Positions 44,685 through 53,238 of a stretch of 64,000 nucleotides of DNA are shown here, one piece after another; position 1 is the first letter of the stretch, and every line of letters begins with the position of its first letter. Position numbers and translations under genes: made by a program. The DNA is taken from positions 88,726-152,725 of the forward strand of contig NZ_JAIQZM010000011.1 of NCBI RefSeq assembly GCF_023333595.1. The letters run 5' to 3'. The notes below the pieces were generated by a model. That model saw only the letters and a program-made list of their open reading frames with translations. It was not told the DNA's origin and did not search any database. Source of the stretch: Argonema galeatum A003/A1. Its GTDB lineage: Bacteria; Cyanobacteriota; Cyanobacteriia; Cyanobacteriales; Aerosakkonemataceae.

Positions 44685-45410
44685 ATGACACCAGAAAAAA
44701 GTGTAGCGACCAAAGTTCTTTCCCCACAAAAAATTAACAATACAGTCATTGAGATCCCACCCCTGGAAAATGGCGACAGACTAAGGCGCATTGAATTTGA
44801 ACGGCGTTACGAGGCTATGCCGCATATTAAAAAAGCAGAATTAATTGAAGGAGTGGTATATATGGCATCCGCAGTAAGAGCTAAAAGACATGGCCAACCT
44901 CACGCTGCAATTATGGCTTGCTTAGGAGCTTACTGGATAGCTACCCCTGGCGTTAATTTACTAGATAATGCCACAGTTCGTCTCGATGAAGATAACGAAC
45001 CACAACCAGACGCACTTTTGCGAATAGATGTAGGTGGACAGTCTGTTATCAGCGATGATGACTATGTGGAGGGCGCACCGGAATTGATTGTAGAAATAGC
45101 AGCTAGTACCGCATCTTACGATTTGCATGACAAATTAAAAGTTTACCGTCGCAACGGAGTACAGGAATATCTAGTGTGGCGAGTTTACAACAAACAACTC
45201 GATTGGTTTAAGTTGAGCGAAGGTGAATATATACATCTTGAACCCAATGCAGATGGCGTGATTTGCAGTCAAATTTTCCCCGGTTTGTGGTTGGCTATAT
45301 CGGCTTTGCTAGAGGGAAATTTAGCTGAGGTGCTGTCTGTCTTGCAGAAGGGATTGGAAACAGACGAACACCAAGAATTTGTGCAACGGTTATCAGCGTC
45401 AGAACAATAG
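44685..45410 (+). CDS. Uma2 family (DUF820) protein
   Basis: 241 residues, restriction-endonuclease-like fold. The core has the Uma2 pattern: KKAELIEGVVYMASAVRAKR, QPDALLRID (Asp of PD), APELIVEIAASTASYDLHDK (E...K) and YRRNGVQEYLVWRVYNK. About 50 residues precede the core and 40 follow it, both within the family's range. Upstream AGCT..GGAGAG and ATG 44685. Lies between the two NACHT genes on the same strand; a palindromic repeat separates it from each, so shared transcription is doubtful. Confidence 0.9.
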   Translation: MTPEKSVATKVLSPQKINNTVIEIPPLENGDRLRRIEFERRYEAMPHIKKAELIEGVVYMASAVRAKRHGQPHAAIMACLGAYWIATPGVNLLDNATVRLDEDNEPQPDALLRIDVGGQSVISDDDYVEGAPELIVEIAASTASYDLHDKLKVYRRNGVQEYLVWRVYNKQLDWFKLSEGEYIHLEPNADGVICSQIFPGLWLAISALLEGNLAEVLSVLQKGLETDEHQEFVQRLSASEQ

Positions 45411-45443
45411 GTTAAACTATCAAGAGAATGAAGGTGAAAAAAT

Positions 45444-45524
45444 ATGTCAATACCAGCCGAAACTAGAGTTTTAGGTACGTTGTTGCGCTTTAGCGCTAAA
45501 GCGCAACAACGTACCTCTGTTTAA
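45444..45524 (+). pseudogene. Short ORF cut by a palindrome, possible remnant of a second Uma2-like gene
   Basis: A good RBS (GAAGGTGA) and ATG 45444 begin MSIPAETRVL, then the frame enters the 44-bp palindrome (45473-45516) and stops at 45524. The first residues resemble Uma2 starts. The palindrome may have interrupted a gene of which only the front remains. Confidence 0.4.
45473..45516. repeat. 44-bp perfect palindrome AGGTACGTTGTTGCGCTTTAGC
   Basis: Two 22-bp arms with no spacer; identical in arm sequence to 16253-16307. Located 62 bp after an Uma2 gene. Confidence 0.88.
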
Positions 45525-45723
45525 TGTGCCAATTGCGTAAGTTCTGTAGCTATGATTCTGATAGAGTAGAAGTTGGTACTTTGAAATTATAGCAACCGCC
45601 AAGGCAGTTAGGACGTTCTTAATCCCTGAAACCGTTCGGACTTCGGCGCTCACAGCGAAGCCCTTGATTCTATACTCTTCTTCCCCTAGCCCCTAGCCCC
45701 TAGCCCCTAGCCCCTCGCTATAA
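45525..45723. repeat. Intergenic region with CCCCTAG array
   Basis: No gene seen. A CCCCTAG heptamer array of about four units occupies 45683-45714, directly before the kinase-NACHT start codon, so it lies in the leader of that gene. Confidence 0.75.
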
Positions 45724-48498
45724 ATGACATCAGCGCTTCTGAACAACCGATACCGTATTATTCGGGCGCTAGGAAAAGGTGGATTTGGCGAAACCTTTCT
45801 GGCGGAAGACTCCCATATGCCTTCTCGTCGTCTCTGTGTGATTAAGCAGCTCAAACCCGTCGCTAACAAGCCGCAGGTTTACCAACTGGTTAAGGAGCGA
45901 TTTCAGCGGGAAGCGGCCATTTTGGAGCAACTGGGGGAGGGACACGCCCAAATCCCTAAGTTGTACGCCTATTTTGCCGAAGCTGGAGAATTTTATTTAG
46001 TTCAGGAGTGGATTGAAGGCGTTACCCTAAATCAAAAGGTAAAAGAGGATGGGGTGCTGAGCGAAAGCGCACTGAAGGAAATACTATTAAATATTTTACC
46101 AGTTCTCGATTATATTCACAACAGAGGTATCATCCATCGCGATATCAAACCTGCCAATATCATTCTGCGACAAAAGGATGGCAAACCAGTTTTAATTGAT
46201 TTCGGTATTGCGAAAGAAACGATGTATGCTGGGGTGGATATTCTAGGAGAAGTTACTACCTCTATTGTGATTGGTACAATGGGTTATATGCCCCCTGAGC
46301 AAGCGGCTGGCAAACCTGTCTACGCCACTGATATTTACAGTTTGGGGATGACTGCTATCTATCTGCTAACTGGGAAACGTCCCCAAGATTTAAAGGCTAA
46401 CCTTAAAACAGGGGAAACTATTTTTAGTGGTAGCGATCGCAATATTAGTTCAAGTTTAGCAGCAGTTTTACAGCGGGCAGTGCGATCGCATCACAAAGAA
46501 CGCTATTCCAATGCTAGAGAAATGCTCTTAGCTTTGCACCCTGTCGATCGGGTGTTACCGCAATTACCAAAAACAATTACACCTTCTCCTATTGTACCAT
46601 CATTTCAGGCAGAAACGAGTAACGCGACAGAGCCAGAAACACGAACATTTCTTAGCACTAACCAAAGTAACTCAGAAACGAAACCTCCCGAAAACAGACA
46701 AGATTATCGCAACCGCCAGATATTGCTCAACAAAGTCAAAAATTACTGGATTAAAGGAGTGCTGGAAAGTTCTTTACATGGCAAAGCGCTGATTGAACTT
46801 GGTTTGGAAAAACGCCTTGATGCGATCGCAAGTCCTTGGGGCATGGCCTGGGAAACGCCAGATATCCCCAGACAAATTTTACCACCAAAAAGCAAAGTAA
46901 TCAACCAATTCGACCAACTGGGCGAAGGACGATCGCTGCTAATTTTAGGCGAACCAGGTGGAGGCAAAACAACGACACTTTTGGAACTTGCTCGTGACTT
47001 AATTAATCGTGCCAATCGAGACATCAACCATCCCATACCTGTACTGTTTAACCTATCATCTTGGACGATTGAAAAGCAAGGCTTAGCTAAGCGTGACAAA
47101 ATAAGTTCATTGGCCAATTGGCTGGTGCAAGAACTCAATACAAAATATCAAGTTTCCAAGCAAATCGGTCAAGCTTGGGTGAAAGATGAGCAATTATTGC
47201 TGATGTTGGATGGTTTAGATGAAGTAAGTAATGAGCGGCGCGATTTGTGCGTTCAAGCTATCAACCAATTCATCCAGGAACACGGACAAACAGAAATAGT
47301 AGTTTGCAGCCGTATCAAAGATTACGAAGCACTTTCAACTCGCCTGCACTTTCAAGGTGCTGTCTTCATCCAACCCCTAAATTTAGATCAAATCCATCAA
47401 TATTTAGCGGCTGCTGGCGAGGATTTGGCAGCAGTTAATACAGCATTGCAAACAGATATCACTTTGCAAGAATTAGCGCGATCGCCTCTGATTTTGAGTA
47501 TCATTACCCTCGCTTACCGAGGAATGTCAATTACCGACTTACCCGGTATAAACTTGGCAGCACGCCGCCAACATTTGTTTGATAATTATATTAAAAGAAT
47601 GTTCGATCGCCGCAGTCCTAATTCTGAATATTCACAAGAGCAATCGATGCGCTGGCTAACTTGGCTGGCAAAACGTATGTATCAAGACTCTCAAACGGTC
47701 TTTTTAATCGAGCGAATGCAGCCCAAATGGTTGAAAACAAAACTGCAACAACAGATATATTCTCTCGGACTTTTGATGATTTTTCTAATAGTGGGCGGAC
47801 TGATCGGTCAGATGTTATTGCCGATTAAACGGGTAATTTTTTGGCTGATTTTGATTCCTGTGATTTTAGCACCCATTTTAGAGGTTAATCGGATTAATCC
47901 GGTTGAAAGTCTCAAGTGGTCATGGAACAACGGCAGTAGGAATATAATTCGCGGGTTGATGCTTGGCTTACTTTTTGGCTTGATACTCAAACTACCTTAC
48001 GAGCTGATCTTTAACCCGTTGCATTGGCAAATTTTTGCCCCTCACATGAGGAATTTTCTGTTTTATTCATTGATTCGCGGCGTAGTGTTTGCCGCTATTA
48101 TAGGCACAATTTTTGGGCTAGTTCGCGGGATGACTTCTCCCTCTATCCAAACGATCGCTGTTCCCAATCAAGGTATTTGGCAGTCTGTTAAGAATGCGAT
48201 CGTCTTCGGCTTGATTGGATTTCTGATGCTGGGAATTGCAGCTAAGATATTGTACTGGCCAGTATTTTTTTGGGGAACATTTGGATTATGTTTTGGAATG
48301 GTAGCAGGAGGAGGAGAAGCTTGTATTAAGCACTTCGTTCTGCGCCTTGTCCTCTACTTGAACGGGTATATACCTTGGAACTACGCTCGTTTCCTTGACT
48401 GGGGGACCGATCGCATTTTTTTGCAAAAAGTTGGCGGCGGTTACATCTTCGTCCATCGACTGCTGCTAGAGCATTTCGCCCAGATAGGTAATCCGTAA
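45724..48498 (+). CDS. Ser/Thr protein kinase - NACHT - membrane protein
   Basis: 924 residues. Kinase at about 8-275: ALGKGGFGETFLAED, IHRDIKPANIILRQ, LIDFGIAKE, GTMGYMPPEQ, all catalytic residues present. After a linker comes a NACHT domain: Walker A LLILGEPGGGKTTTLLELAR (about 405), Walker B LLLMLDGLDEVS, IVVCSRIKDYE. Then a helical part (WLTWLAKRMYQDSQTVFLIE) and several membrane segments, ending FVLRLVLYLNGYIPWNYARF and FVHRLLLEHFAQIG. From the NACHT domain on it is a clear paralogue of 42326-44539. The kinase is at the N-terminus where NLR-like proteins carry effector domains, so ATPase-controlled kinase activity is plausible. No RBS is obvious before ATG 45724. Confidence 0.88.
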   Translation: MTSALLNNRYRIIRALGKGGFGETFLAEDSHMPSRRLCVIKQLKPVANKPQVYQLVKERFQREAAILEQLGEGHAQIPKLYAYFAEAGEFYLVQEWIEGVTLNQKVKEDGVLSESALKEILLNILPVLDYIHNRGIIHRDIKPANIILRQKDGKPVLIDFGIAKETMYAGVDILGEVTTSIVIGTMGYMPPEQAAGKPVYATDIYSLGMTAIYLLTGKRPQDLKANLKTGETIFSGSDRNISSSLAAVLQRAVRSHHKERYSNAREMLLALHPVDRVLPQLPKTITPSPIVPSFQAETSNATEPETRTFLSTNQSNSETKPPENRQDYRNRQILLNKVKNYWIKGVLESSLHGKALIELGLEKRLDAIASPWGMAWETPDIPRQILPPKSKVINQFDQLGEGRSLLILGEPGGGKTTTLLELARDLINRANRDINHPIPVLFNLSSWTIEKQGLAKRDKISSLANWLVQELNTKYQVSKQIGQAWVKDEQLLLMLDGLDEVSNERRDLCVQAINQFIQEHGQTEIVVCSRIKDYEALSTRLHFQGAVFIQPLNLDQIHQYLAAAGEDLAAVNTALQTDITLQELARSPLILSIITLAYRGMSITDLPGINLAARRQHLFDNYIKRMFDRRSPNSEYSQEQSMRWLTWLAKRMYQDSQTVFLIERMQPKWLKTKLQQQIYSLGLLMIFLIVGGLIGQMLLPIKRVIFWLILIPVILAPILEVNRINPVESLKWSWNNGSRNIIRGLMLGLLFGLILKLPYELIFNPLHWQIFAPHMRNFLFYSLIRGVVFAAIIGTIFGLVRGMTSPSIQTIAVPNQGIWQSVKNAIVFGLIGFLMLGIAAKILYWPVFFWGTFGLCFGMVAGGGEACIKHFVLRLVLYLNGYIPWNYARFLDWGTDRIFLQKVGGGYIFVHRLLLEHFAQIGNP

Positions 48499-48553
48499 CG
48501 GTAACTGGGCATTTGTAAATTTAAAATTAAATTATATCTGCAATCTGTAATTT

Positions 48554-48587
48554 GAACTGATTTTAGCGTACCTCACGCGGCTGCAAG
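48554..48587 (-). repeat. 34-bp LQPREV repeat, copy 2
   Basis: On the minus strand CTTGCAGCCGCGTGAGGTAC then GCTAAAATCAGTTC; 32 of 34 bases match 29227-29260. It covers the last codons and stop of the membrane protein gene. Confidence 0.85.
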
Positions 48588-50335
48588 TTTAATATCTTGA
48601 ATTTCCGATTTTGGAAAATCACAGGAAAACTAGAAGTCTTTTTCGCAGAAACAACCCAGTAGCGGATGGAATAATTTATTTGGATTTTACTCACATCTGC
48701 GTCGCTCAGATTGTTGTAAAAGCTGCTAAGTTTGACTCTGAAAGCTTCATTATCGAGTATTTCCTGGGATTTTGTGATGTCAAAACCCAGTAGGCGCATA
48801 CGTTCTACCCAATCTTTAACGTAGGGTCTATACCAAAGCATTGCCGAACTATCTTTCCACGTCACAAACACAGGGCGTTTTGACAGAGAGCGAAAATGTT
48901 CCAATTCTGGATCTACCAAAAAAACTGCATCCAGCGGAGTATTTTTACTAGCCCAATCTGCTATTTGTCTCAGTTCTGTATAGGGTGACTCAATTAAGGC
49001 ATCTTTAACATTTCTAGTATTTTGAAAGCGGCTTAAAAATGCTCCCGTACCCACTAAAAATACCCAACTTGTCAGTAATAACGCCAGACGACGCTCGTTT
49101 CCTCGTTCAAAAACATAATTCCATATTGGCTCCCATATCAGGGCAATTAGCCCTGCCAACATCACGTACAAACCTATGTATTTTGGCGATAAAGCAGTTG
49201 TCAATACGCCCAGCAATACACCGGCAATTGAAGTTGCTTGTAATAAAGTTTTCCTAGTATGATTCTCTTCGATTTTGACAGCACATCCTGAGATAATCGC
49301 TATTCCAGCAAAGCAATACCACAAATCCGTTGCTCTTCCTGGGTGCATGACTAGCATGGGAGGAGATTTGGCAACATAAGCGGCTATAAAAGCGTAAACT
49401 AACCACAGCAGACAAACTCCAGTCCAGACAATCCCATGCCTAAATAGTTTTGACCATTTCTGCTTATTTTGATATAGGAAACCAACAAATAAAACAGCCA
49501 AAGTAAAGAATTGAAGATAGCTGATAAAACTCCAAGTTAGTGGATAAAGGTGATGAGGAAAACGCACCTGACTTGTCACGATCCATAAGTTGCTGTCTGT
49601 AGTCTTTTTGCCAAAAGCAGAGGCGGTTAAAATTATATTTGGGGAAGCTATGAGTAAGAATAAACCGAAAGCATGAATCCATTTTTTCCACGCTCGACGG
49701 TAAAAAGGAGCGGTGAAGAAGATAGCACCAAAGTATGTCAAAGCATAGGTGGCGTACATACTGTTCAGGTTAAATGCGACTCCCATCCAAATAGCCCACA
49801 AAATTGGATTATTTTTGTAAAAAGCTGCGATCGCTAATAATAAAAATGGTATCGTTAATCCAGTTTGTTCAAAATAGTTCGTTAAAACGTCGCCATGACC
49901 CAGAATTGAATTTGGTGCTAAAGCAAATAGCGCCATTCCCGCAACAACAGCTAGTCGCGAGTTGGGCGCAAAAGCTTGCGCCAGATATCCGGCAGCATAG
50001 ATAACTAAGAGTCTTTCCAGTAAAAATAAAACGATAAATAACGGTTCTAGCGGGAAAACCCGCACTCCCAAGGCAACTACCCGCCAAAGCATGGAAGAGT
50101 AGTAAGGCAAAGTGGCAGCAAATGGATCGTTGGGATAAAGCGCAGGATTATTTAATAGATGAACTAGCGGTATTTGGATTGATTGGTTGCCGTAATAAAC
50201 GGCATATCCTGTCATAAGTAATGAAGCTAAAAATAAAATTATGGCATATATATGAATGGAAGGGTTTCCTTCTGCTAGCAACAGCCCTTTTAAGCTATTG
50301 TGGCTTTTTAAGGTGATATTTCTCTCGTCTTTCAT
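48563..50335 (-). CDS. Polytopic membrane protein, glycosyltransferase-C-like
   Basis: 590 residues with about 11-12 hydrophobic segments and a soluble C-terminal part of about 120 residues. The layout (many membrane helices, a short acidic loop after the first helix, extracellular C-terminal end) is like GT-C/GT39-type proteins or DUF6798-like membrane proteins, but I do not see a clear catalytic DD/DE motif (NDPFAATLPYYSSMLWRVVA is near the expected place). The last residues LNLQPREVR come from a dispersed repeat. 20 bp behind the next gene on the same strand, so both are probably one operon. Confidence 0.65.
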   Translation of the reverse strand: MKDERNITLKSHNSLKGLLLAEGNPSIHIYAIILFLASLLMTGYAVYYGNQSIQIPLVHLLNNPALYPNDPFAATLPYYSSMLWRVVALGVRVFPLEPLFIVLFLLERLLVIYAAGYLAQAFAPNSRLAVVAGMALFALAPNSILGHGDVLTNYFEQTGLTIPFLLLAIAAFYKNNPILWAIWMGVAFNLNSMYATYALTYFGAIFFTAPFYRRAWKKWIHAFGLFLLIASPNIILTASAFGKKTTDSNLWIVTSQVRFPHHLYPLTWSFISYLQFFTLAVLFVGFLYQNKQKWSKLFRHGIVWTGVCLLWLVYAFIAAYVAKSPPMLVMHPGRATDLWYCFAGIAIISGCAVKIEENHTRKTLLQATSIAGVLLGVLTTALSPKYIGLYVMLAGLIALIWEPIWNYVFERGNERRLALLLTSWVFLVGTGAFLSRFQNTRNVKDALIESPYTELRQIADWASKNTPLDAVFLVDPELEHFRSLSKRPVFVTWKDSSAMLWYRPYVKDWVERMRLLGFDITKSQEILDNEAFRVKLSSFYNNLSDADVSKIQINYSIRYWVVSAKKTSSFPVIFQNRKFKILNLQPREVR

Positions 50336-50355
50336 AATTGCTTTTCAATCCTTAT

Positions 50356-51651
50356 TTAAGATACAGATTCACTCTCAAGGCTTTTGGCTTTTTGGGCAGT
50401 TTGCAATCTGCCAATCGCTAAAATAACCAATAATAAAACTCCCCCAAAAAAGTAACTTGAAATCACAATTTTGGACATAATCAATTGGAGGATCGGCCTG
50501 TAATTATCAACACGGATAACTGGTAATGATATCAGCAAAGCACTCAGCACTATTAACCAAAACCAAACCTTTTTTTCGGGGATTGCCAACCGATTACCAA
50601 AATACAAGGCTAGAGGTAACAACAATAACAGATAGTAGTGCGTCCATGAAATTGGACTGATTAACAAGGATAGACAAATAGCCATAGAAAACTCTGAATT
50701 TTCTGCTTTTATGGTGACTGGCGATTTCGATCGCCAACCAACCCAAATAGTGCCACCCACTAAGACTGCAATCAGTAGATATCGCGCTACCTTAAAGTTC
50801 CAACCTAACACCAGAGGATTCCAATTGAGTAAGTTATCGTTGGTTAACAAACGAGCTAGAAAGCCATCTACGGATTGAACGTTGTATGCCGCTACTGGCT
50901 TTCCAGCATAGGGCTGAATACATTGCTGAAACCAGGTTAGATGTAAATCGAGGCCAAATATGAGTACTGATGCTCCCGTAATAGCTAATACAGTCGCAAT
51001 CATTGCTATTACCACTCGCCATCGCATTCTTAAGAAAAAATAACCTCCTAATAGAAATAAAGGTATTTTAATTAAAGCTGCAATCGCTAATATAATTCCA
51101 ATCATAATATCGCGCTTTTTATCTAGCAAAAAAAATACGCATAATAACAATGGAAGTAAAAAATGTGTAGAGTTTCCGTCTCTAATGCTGTAGTAAAGAG
51201 GCCCATTAGCAACAAACAGGCCAATTACAACTACTCTCTGCCAACCGGAAAAATTCGTTAGTTTTAATAATAAATAACAAGTTAGGACAACTGCTGCCAT
51301 ACTTAAAATCACCAACAAAATTTGAGCATTTTGCAAATTAAGTAGCGAAAACGGTGTGAATAAATAACCAATAATTGGAATATTTACAAAACCTGCTACA
51401 CAGGAGTTTAGATACAATTCTGATGGATTTTGAAAAATCAATCTGCCTGCCGGATAGTATGCTTTATTAAAATCGCTAAATAAATACTGGTCTGGTGGTT
51501 GAGAAACTTTCCATAAAAATAACATCATAATTAGCGCAGGCACGCAGCAGCCCAGCCATAAATTCCATCGTTGCTGTAGGAATCTTTTAGCGACGATATT
51601 TAATCCAATAGTAGCCAAAATCAAAACAATATATAGAAAATAAGCGCTCAT
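50356..51651 (-). CDS. Glycosyltransferase family 87-like (DUF2029) membrane protein
   Basis: 431 residues with about 11 hydrophobic segments. After the first two helices there is YLFSDFNKAYYPAGRLIFQN with an acidic-aromatic pattern (SDF..YY.AG) typical of DUF2029/GT87 polyprenyl-phosphate mannosyltransferases; later AALIKIPLFLLGGYFFLRMR and SPISWTHYYLLLLLPLALYF, matching the family's K-x-x-P and S-P-x-SW-x-HY motifs. It would add a sugar from a lipid carrier to an external acceptor. First gene of an operon with 48563-50335. Confidence 0.78.
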   Translation of the reverse strand: MSAYFLYIVLILATIGLNIVAKRFLQQRWNLWLGCCVPALIMMLFLWKVSQPPDQYLFSDFNKAYYPAGRLIFQNPSELYLNSCVAGFVNIPIIGYLFTPFSLLNLQNAQILLVILSMAAVVLTCYLLLKLTNFSGWQRVVVIGLFVANGPLYYSIRDGNSTHFLLPLLLCVFFLLDKKRDIMIGIILAIAALIKIPLFLLGGYFFLRMRWRVVIAMIATVLAITGASVLIFGLDLHLTWFQQCIQPYAGKPVAAYNVQSVDGFLARLLTNDNLLNWNPLVLGWNFKVARYLLIAVLVGGTIWVGWRSKSPVTIKAENSEFSMAICLSLLISPISWTHYYLLLLLPLALYFGNRLAIPEKKVWFWLIVLSALLISLPVIRVDNYRPILQLIMSKIVISSYFFGGVLLLVILAIGRLQTAQKAKSLESESVS

Positions 51652-51794
51652 AATAAATTGAGGGTAAATAGAATGACACAGGACTGCTTGTAGCGATCGA
51701 GTGCTGTAGGTTGGACTGGGAAACTGGCTTTCCTCTCTAGGTATGGGGGATAATGGGGGCTGATAAATTCCCCCCCTAGCCCCTGAGAAAAGGT

Positions 51795-51938
51795 TTAACG
51801 ACGACGATCGCGCTTATCGCGGTCAATACGCCTGCGATCGCGCCACTCTGCCACCGTCAGATATATGACTCCGCCTGAGACTGTCAGTAACAGCCCAAAG
51901 GCAACCAAAGAAAGAACAGTTAGTGTTGAAGTTTCCAC
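51795..51938 (-). CDS. Small single-span membrane protein beside petN, 47 aa
   Basis: VETSTLTVLSLVAFGLLLTV, then SGGVIYLTVAEWRDRRR and a highly basic end. One membrane segment, then a cytoplasmic Arg/Asp tail. GTG start 51938 lies 4 bp after the petN stop with no clear RBS, so translation is probably coupled. Such a small protein next to petN may belong to a photosynthetic or respiratory complex or its assembly; I considered a Psb35-like role but cannot support it. The real product may use another start. Confidence 0.7.
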   Translation of the reverse strand: METSTLTVLSLVAFGLLLTVSGGVIYLTVAEWRDRRRIDRDKRDRRR

Positions 51939-51942
51939 TTTT

Positions 51943-52032
51943 CTAGAAACCGTTGCGGCCCCAAATCACCATAGAGATAGAGAAGGTAAACAAAACGAGT
52001 AGCGAAACCCAACCCAGTGAGAGAATATCCAT
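51943..52032 (-). CDS. petN: Cytochrome b6f complex subunit PetN
   Basis: 29 residues, [20 protein letters not shown] followed by MVIWGRNGF, nearly the same as known cyanobacterial PetN. One membrane helix; needed for assembly and stability of the cytochrome b6f complex in the thylakoid membrane. Length and ends match the family exactly. It is followed 4 bp later by a second small membrane protein gene and is divergent from 52105-52551. Confidence 0.97.
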   Translation of the reverse strand: MDILSLGWVSLLVLFTFSISMVIWGRNGF

Positions 52033-52104
52033 AGCTGTACGTTCAACCAAAGGTTACAAAATGACTCTAGGCTTTATCATACTTTGAAGTGATGGAGTTT
52101 CACT

Positions 52105-52551
52105 TTGAACGTCTTGCAAGCAGAACGGATTGAATCTGTCAAGTCAGGAAGCTTTGCTGCTTTGTCTCTTTCTCTGGCTTATGGTATCATGGCGCTGGGA
52201 AATCAGCTAGTTTTGGCAAAGCAGTTTGAAACGCTAGCAGATTTGGAAATATCGACGGCAGCGAACTTGCTCTTTGGTGGGGCCGTAGCCTGCTTAAGTG
52301 GCTTCCTGTTCGGTATCACCTACCGCTACATCATCCGCGAGGATCGAAATTCCCATCTTCAAGATGGGGCGGTGCTAGCTTTTGGGCTAGTGCGGGGATC
52401 GGCCCAGGTGGACGTGGGGCTAAATTTCCAGAATGGCTTTTGGTCATTCGGTGTTTTGGGCGTCGAGAGTATTTTATTATTTGCATTTGCCCGATTTACT
52501 CTCGACTTAGCTATCTATCGCGGCTGGGTAAAACCTTTCAAGTCAAGCTAA
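52105..52551 (+). CDS. Conserved cyanobacterial membrane protein, 148 aa
   Basis: Four hydrophobic segments are visible (AALSLSLAYGIMALGNQLVL; ANLLFGGAVACLSGFLFGIT; AVLAFGLVRG; FGVLGVESILLFAFARF). The start is TTG 52105 with GGAG 7 nt upstream; an overlapping ATG at 52091 is in another frame and stops after 13 codons. I recall relatives in other cyanobacteria without known function. Divergent from petN with 72 bp between. Its 3' end overlaps a decayed SDR gene on the other strand. Confidence 0.75.
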   Translation: MNVLQAERIESVKSGSFAALSLSLAYGIMALGNQLVLAKQFETLADLEISTAANLLFGGAVACLSGFLFGITYRYIIREDRNSHLQDGAVLAFGLVRGSAQVDVGLNFQNGFWSFGVLGVESILLFAFARFTLDLAIYRGWVKPFKSS

Positions 52552-52812
52552 ATTCCTCCAATTCTACTTGACCGTATATCATATTGCGGTCAACAGCTGA
52601 GAAAACTTTATTGTTAGCACGTTCGGAAACTAAACACCCACAAACCAACTGCGCTACATCAGCACTTCGGAATTGTCCCGGCGATTTTATAATCCTCTGT
52701 CAGTACTCCGTCGTCATGTTCAGTTCCTTGAGTTAAGTTTTCTGTCTTTTCTAGGATAAGAAATTATGAGGCCATCGCATTTTTCATCCGCCAAGGTTTG
52801 ATATTGTCAAGA
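52538..52812 (-). pseudogene. Decayed short-chain dehydrogenase (NAD(P)-binding) gene fragment
   Basis: On the minus strand the frames read QEDRILDNIKPWRMKNAMAS, a stop, FLILEKTENLTQGTEHDDGV, LTEDYKIAG, then after a frameshift near 52675 QFRSADVAQLVCGCLVSERA and NNKVFSAVDRNMIYGQVELE to a TGA. The order (helix with KNAMA, R-P-G-like LTQGTEHDDG, then ADVAQLV-CL-NKVF) is that of the C-terminal part of NmrA/NAD(P)H-binding atypical SDR proteins. One nonsense codon and one frameshift, and no front half, so it is not functional. Confidence 0.65.
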
Positions 52813-52947
52813 ATCCGATCTTCTTGTGTATTTTATTGTACTTTACTTTACTTTCTTATCATTTATTAATTTTGCCTATTAAAAGAGTAATCATAAAGAA
52901 AGTAAGAAATAATTTTTTTTGTAAGGCGTAGCTGGAGGTGCAGTGCC

Positions 52948-53160
52948 ATGCTAAGGCTAGGTCATTCGATTAGTGAAAATGAATATTTAGGCACTTCGGC
53001 TGTCAAAAACTTCCTTAACAAGTGCCAGCTGTTAATTCAGAATGCCAAGGGCTCTATATACACTATATTAAAGTGCATGATATTCCTGGCTTTGTTGTCT
53101 GTGGCAGTCTTGCCTCTTTTCAGTTTGGTATTCTTTGTGAATGAAGATGAACTGCATTAG
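52948..53160 (+). CDS. Small membrane protein, 70 aa
   Basis: RBS GGAGGT 8 nt before ATG 52948. A hydrophilic front (LGHSISENEYLGTSAVKNFL) is followed by one membrane segment (CMIFLALLSVAVLPLFSLVF) and a short acidic end. No family recognised. An AT-rich region upstream (52820-52920) would hold the promoter. Confidence 0.6.
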   Translation: MLRLGHSISENEYLGTSAVKNFLNKCQLLIQNAKGSIYTILKCMIFLALLSVAVLPLFSLVFFVNEDELH

Positions 53161-53182
53161 TCATTAGTCATTAGTCATTAGT
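53156..53182. repeat. ATTAGTC heptamer array
   Basis: About four units of CATTAGT directly behind the stop codon of the small membrane protein; at 53217-53234 two units of AATGACC follow. Same class of heptanucleotide repeats as CCCCTAG elsewhere in the window. Confidence 0.8.
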
Positions 53183-53238
53183 GAAAAATCAAGTGAAACA
53201 TTATTTGTTTTTTCCCAATGACCAATGACCAATTATAG

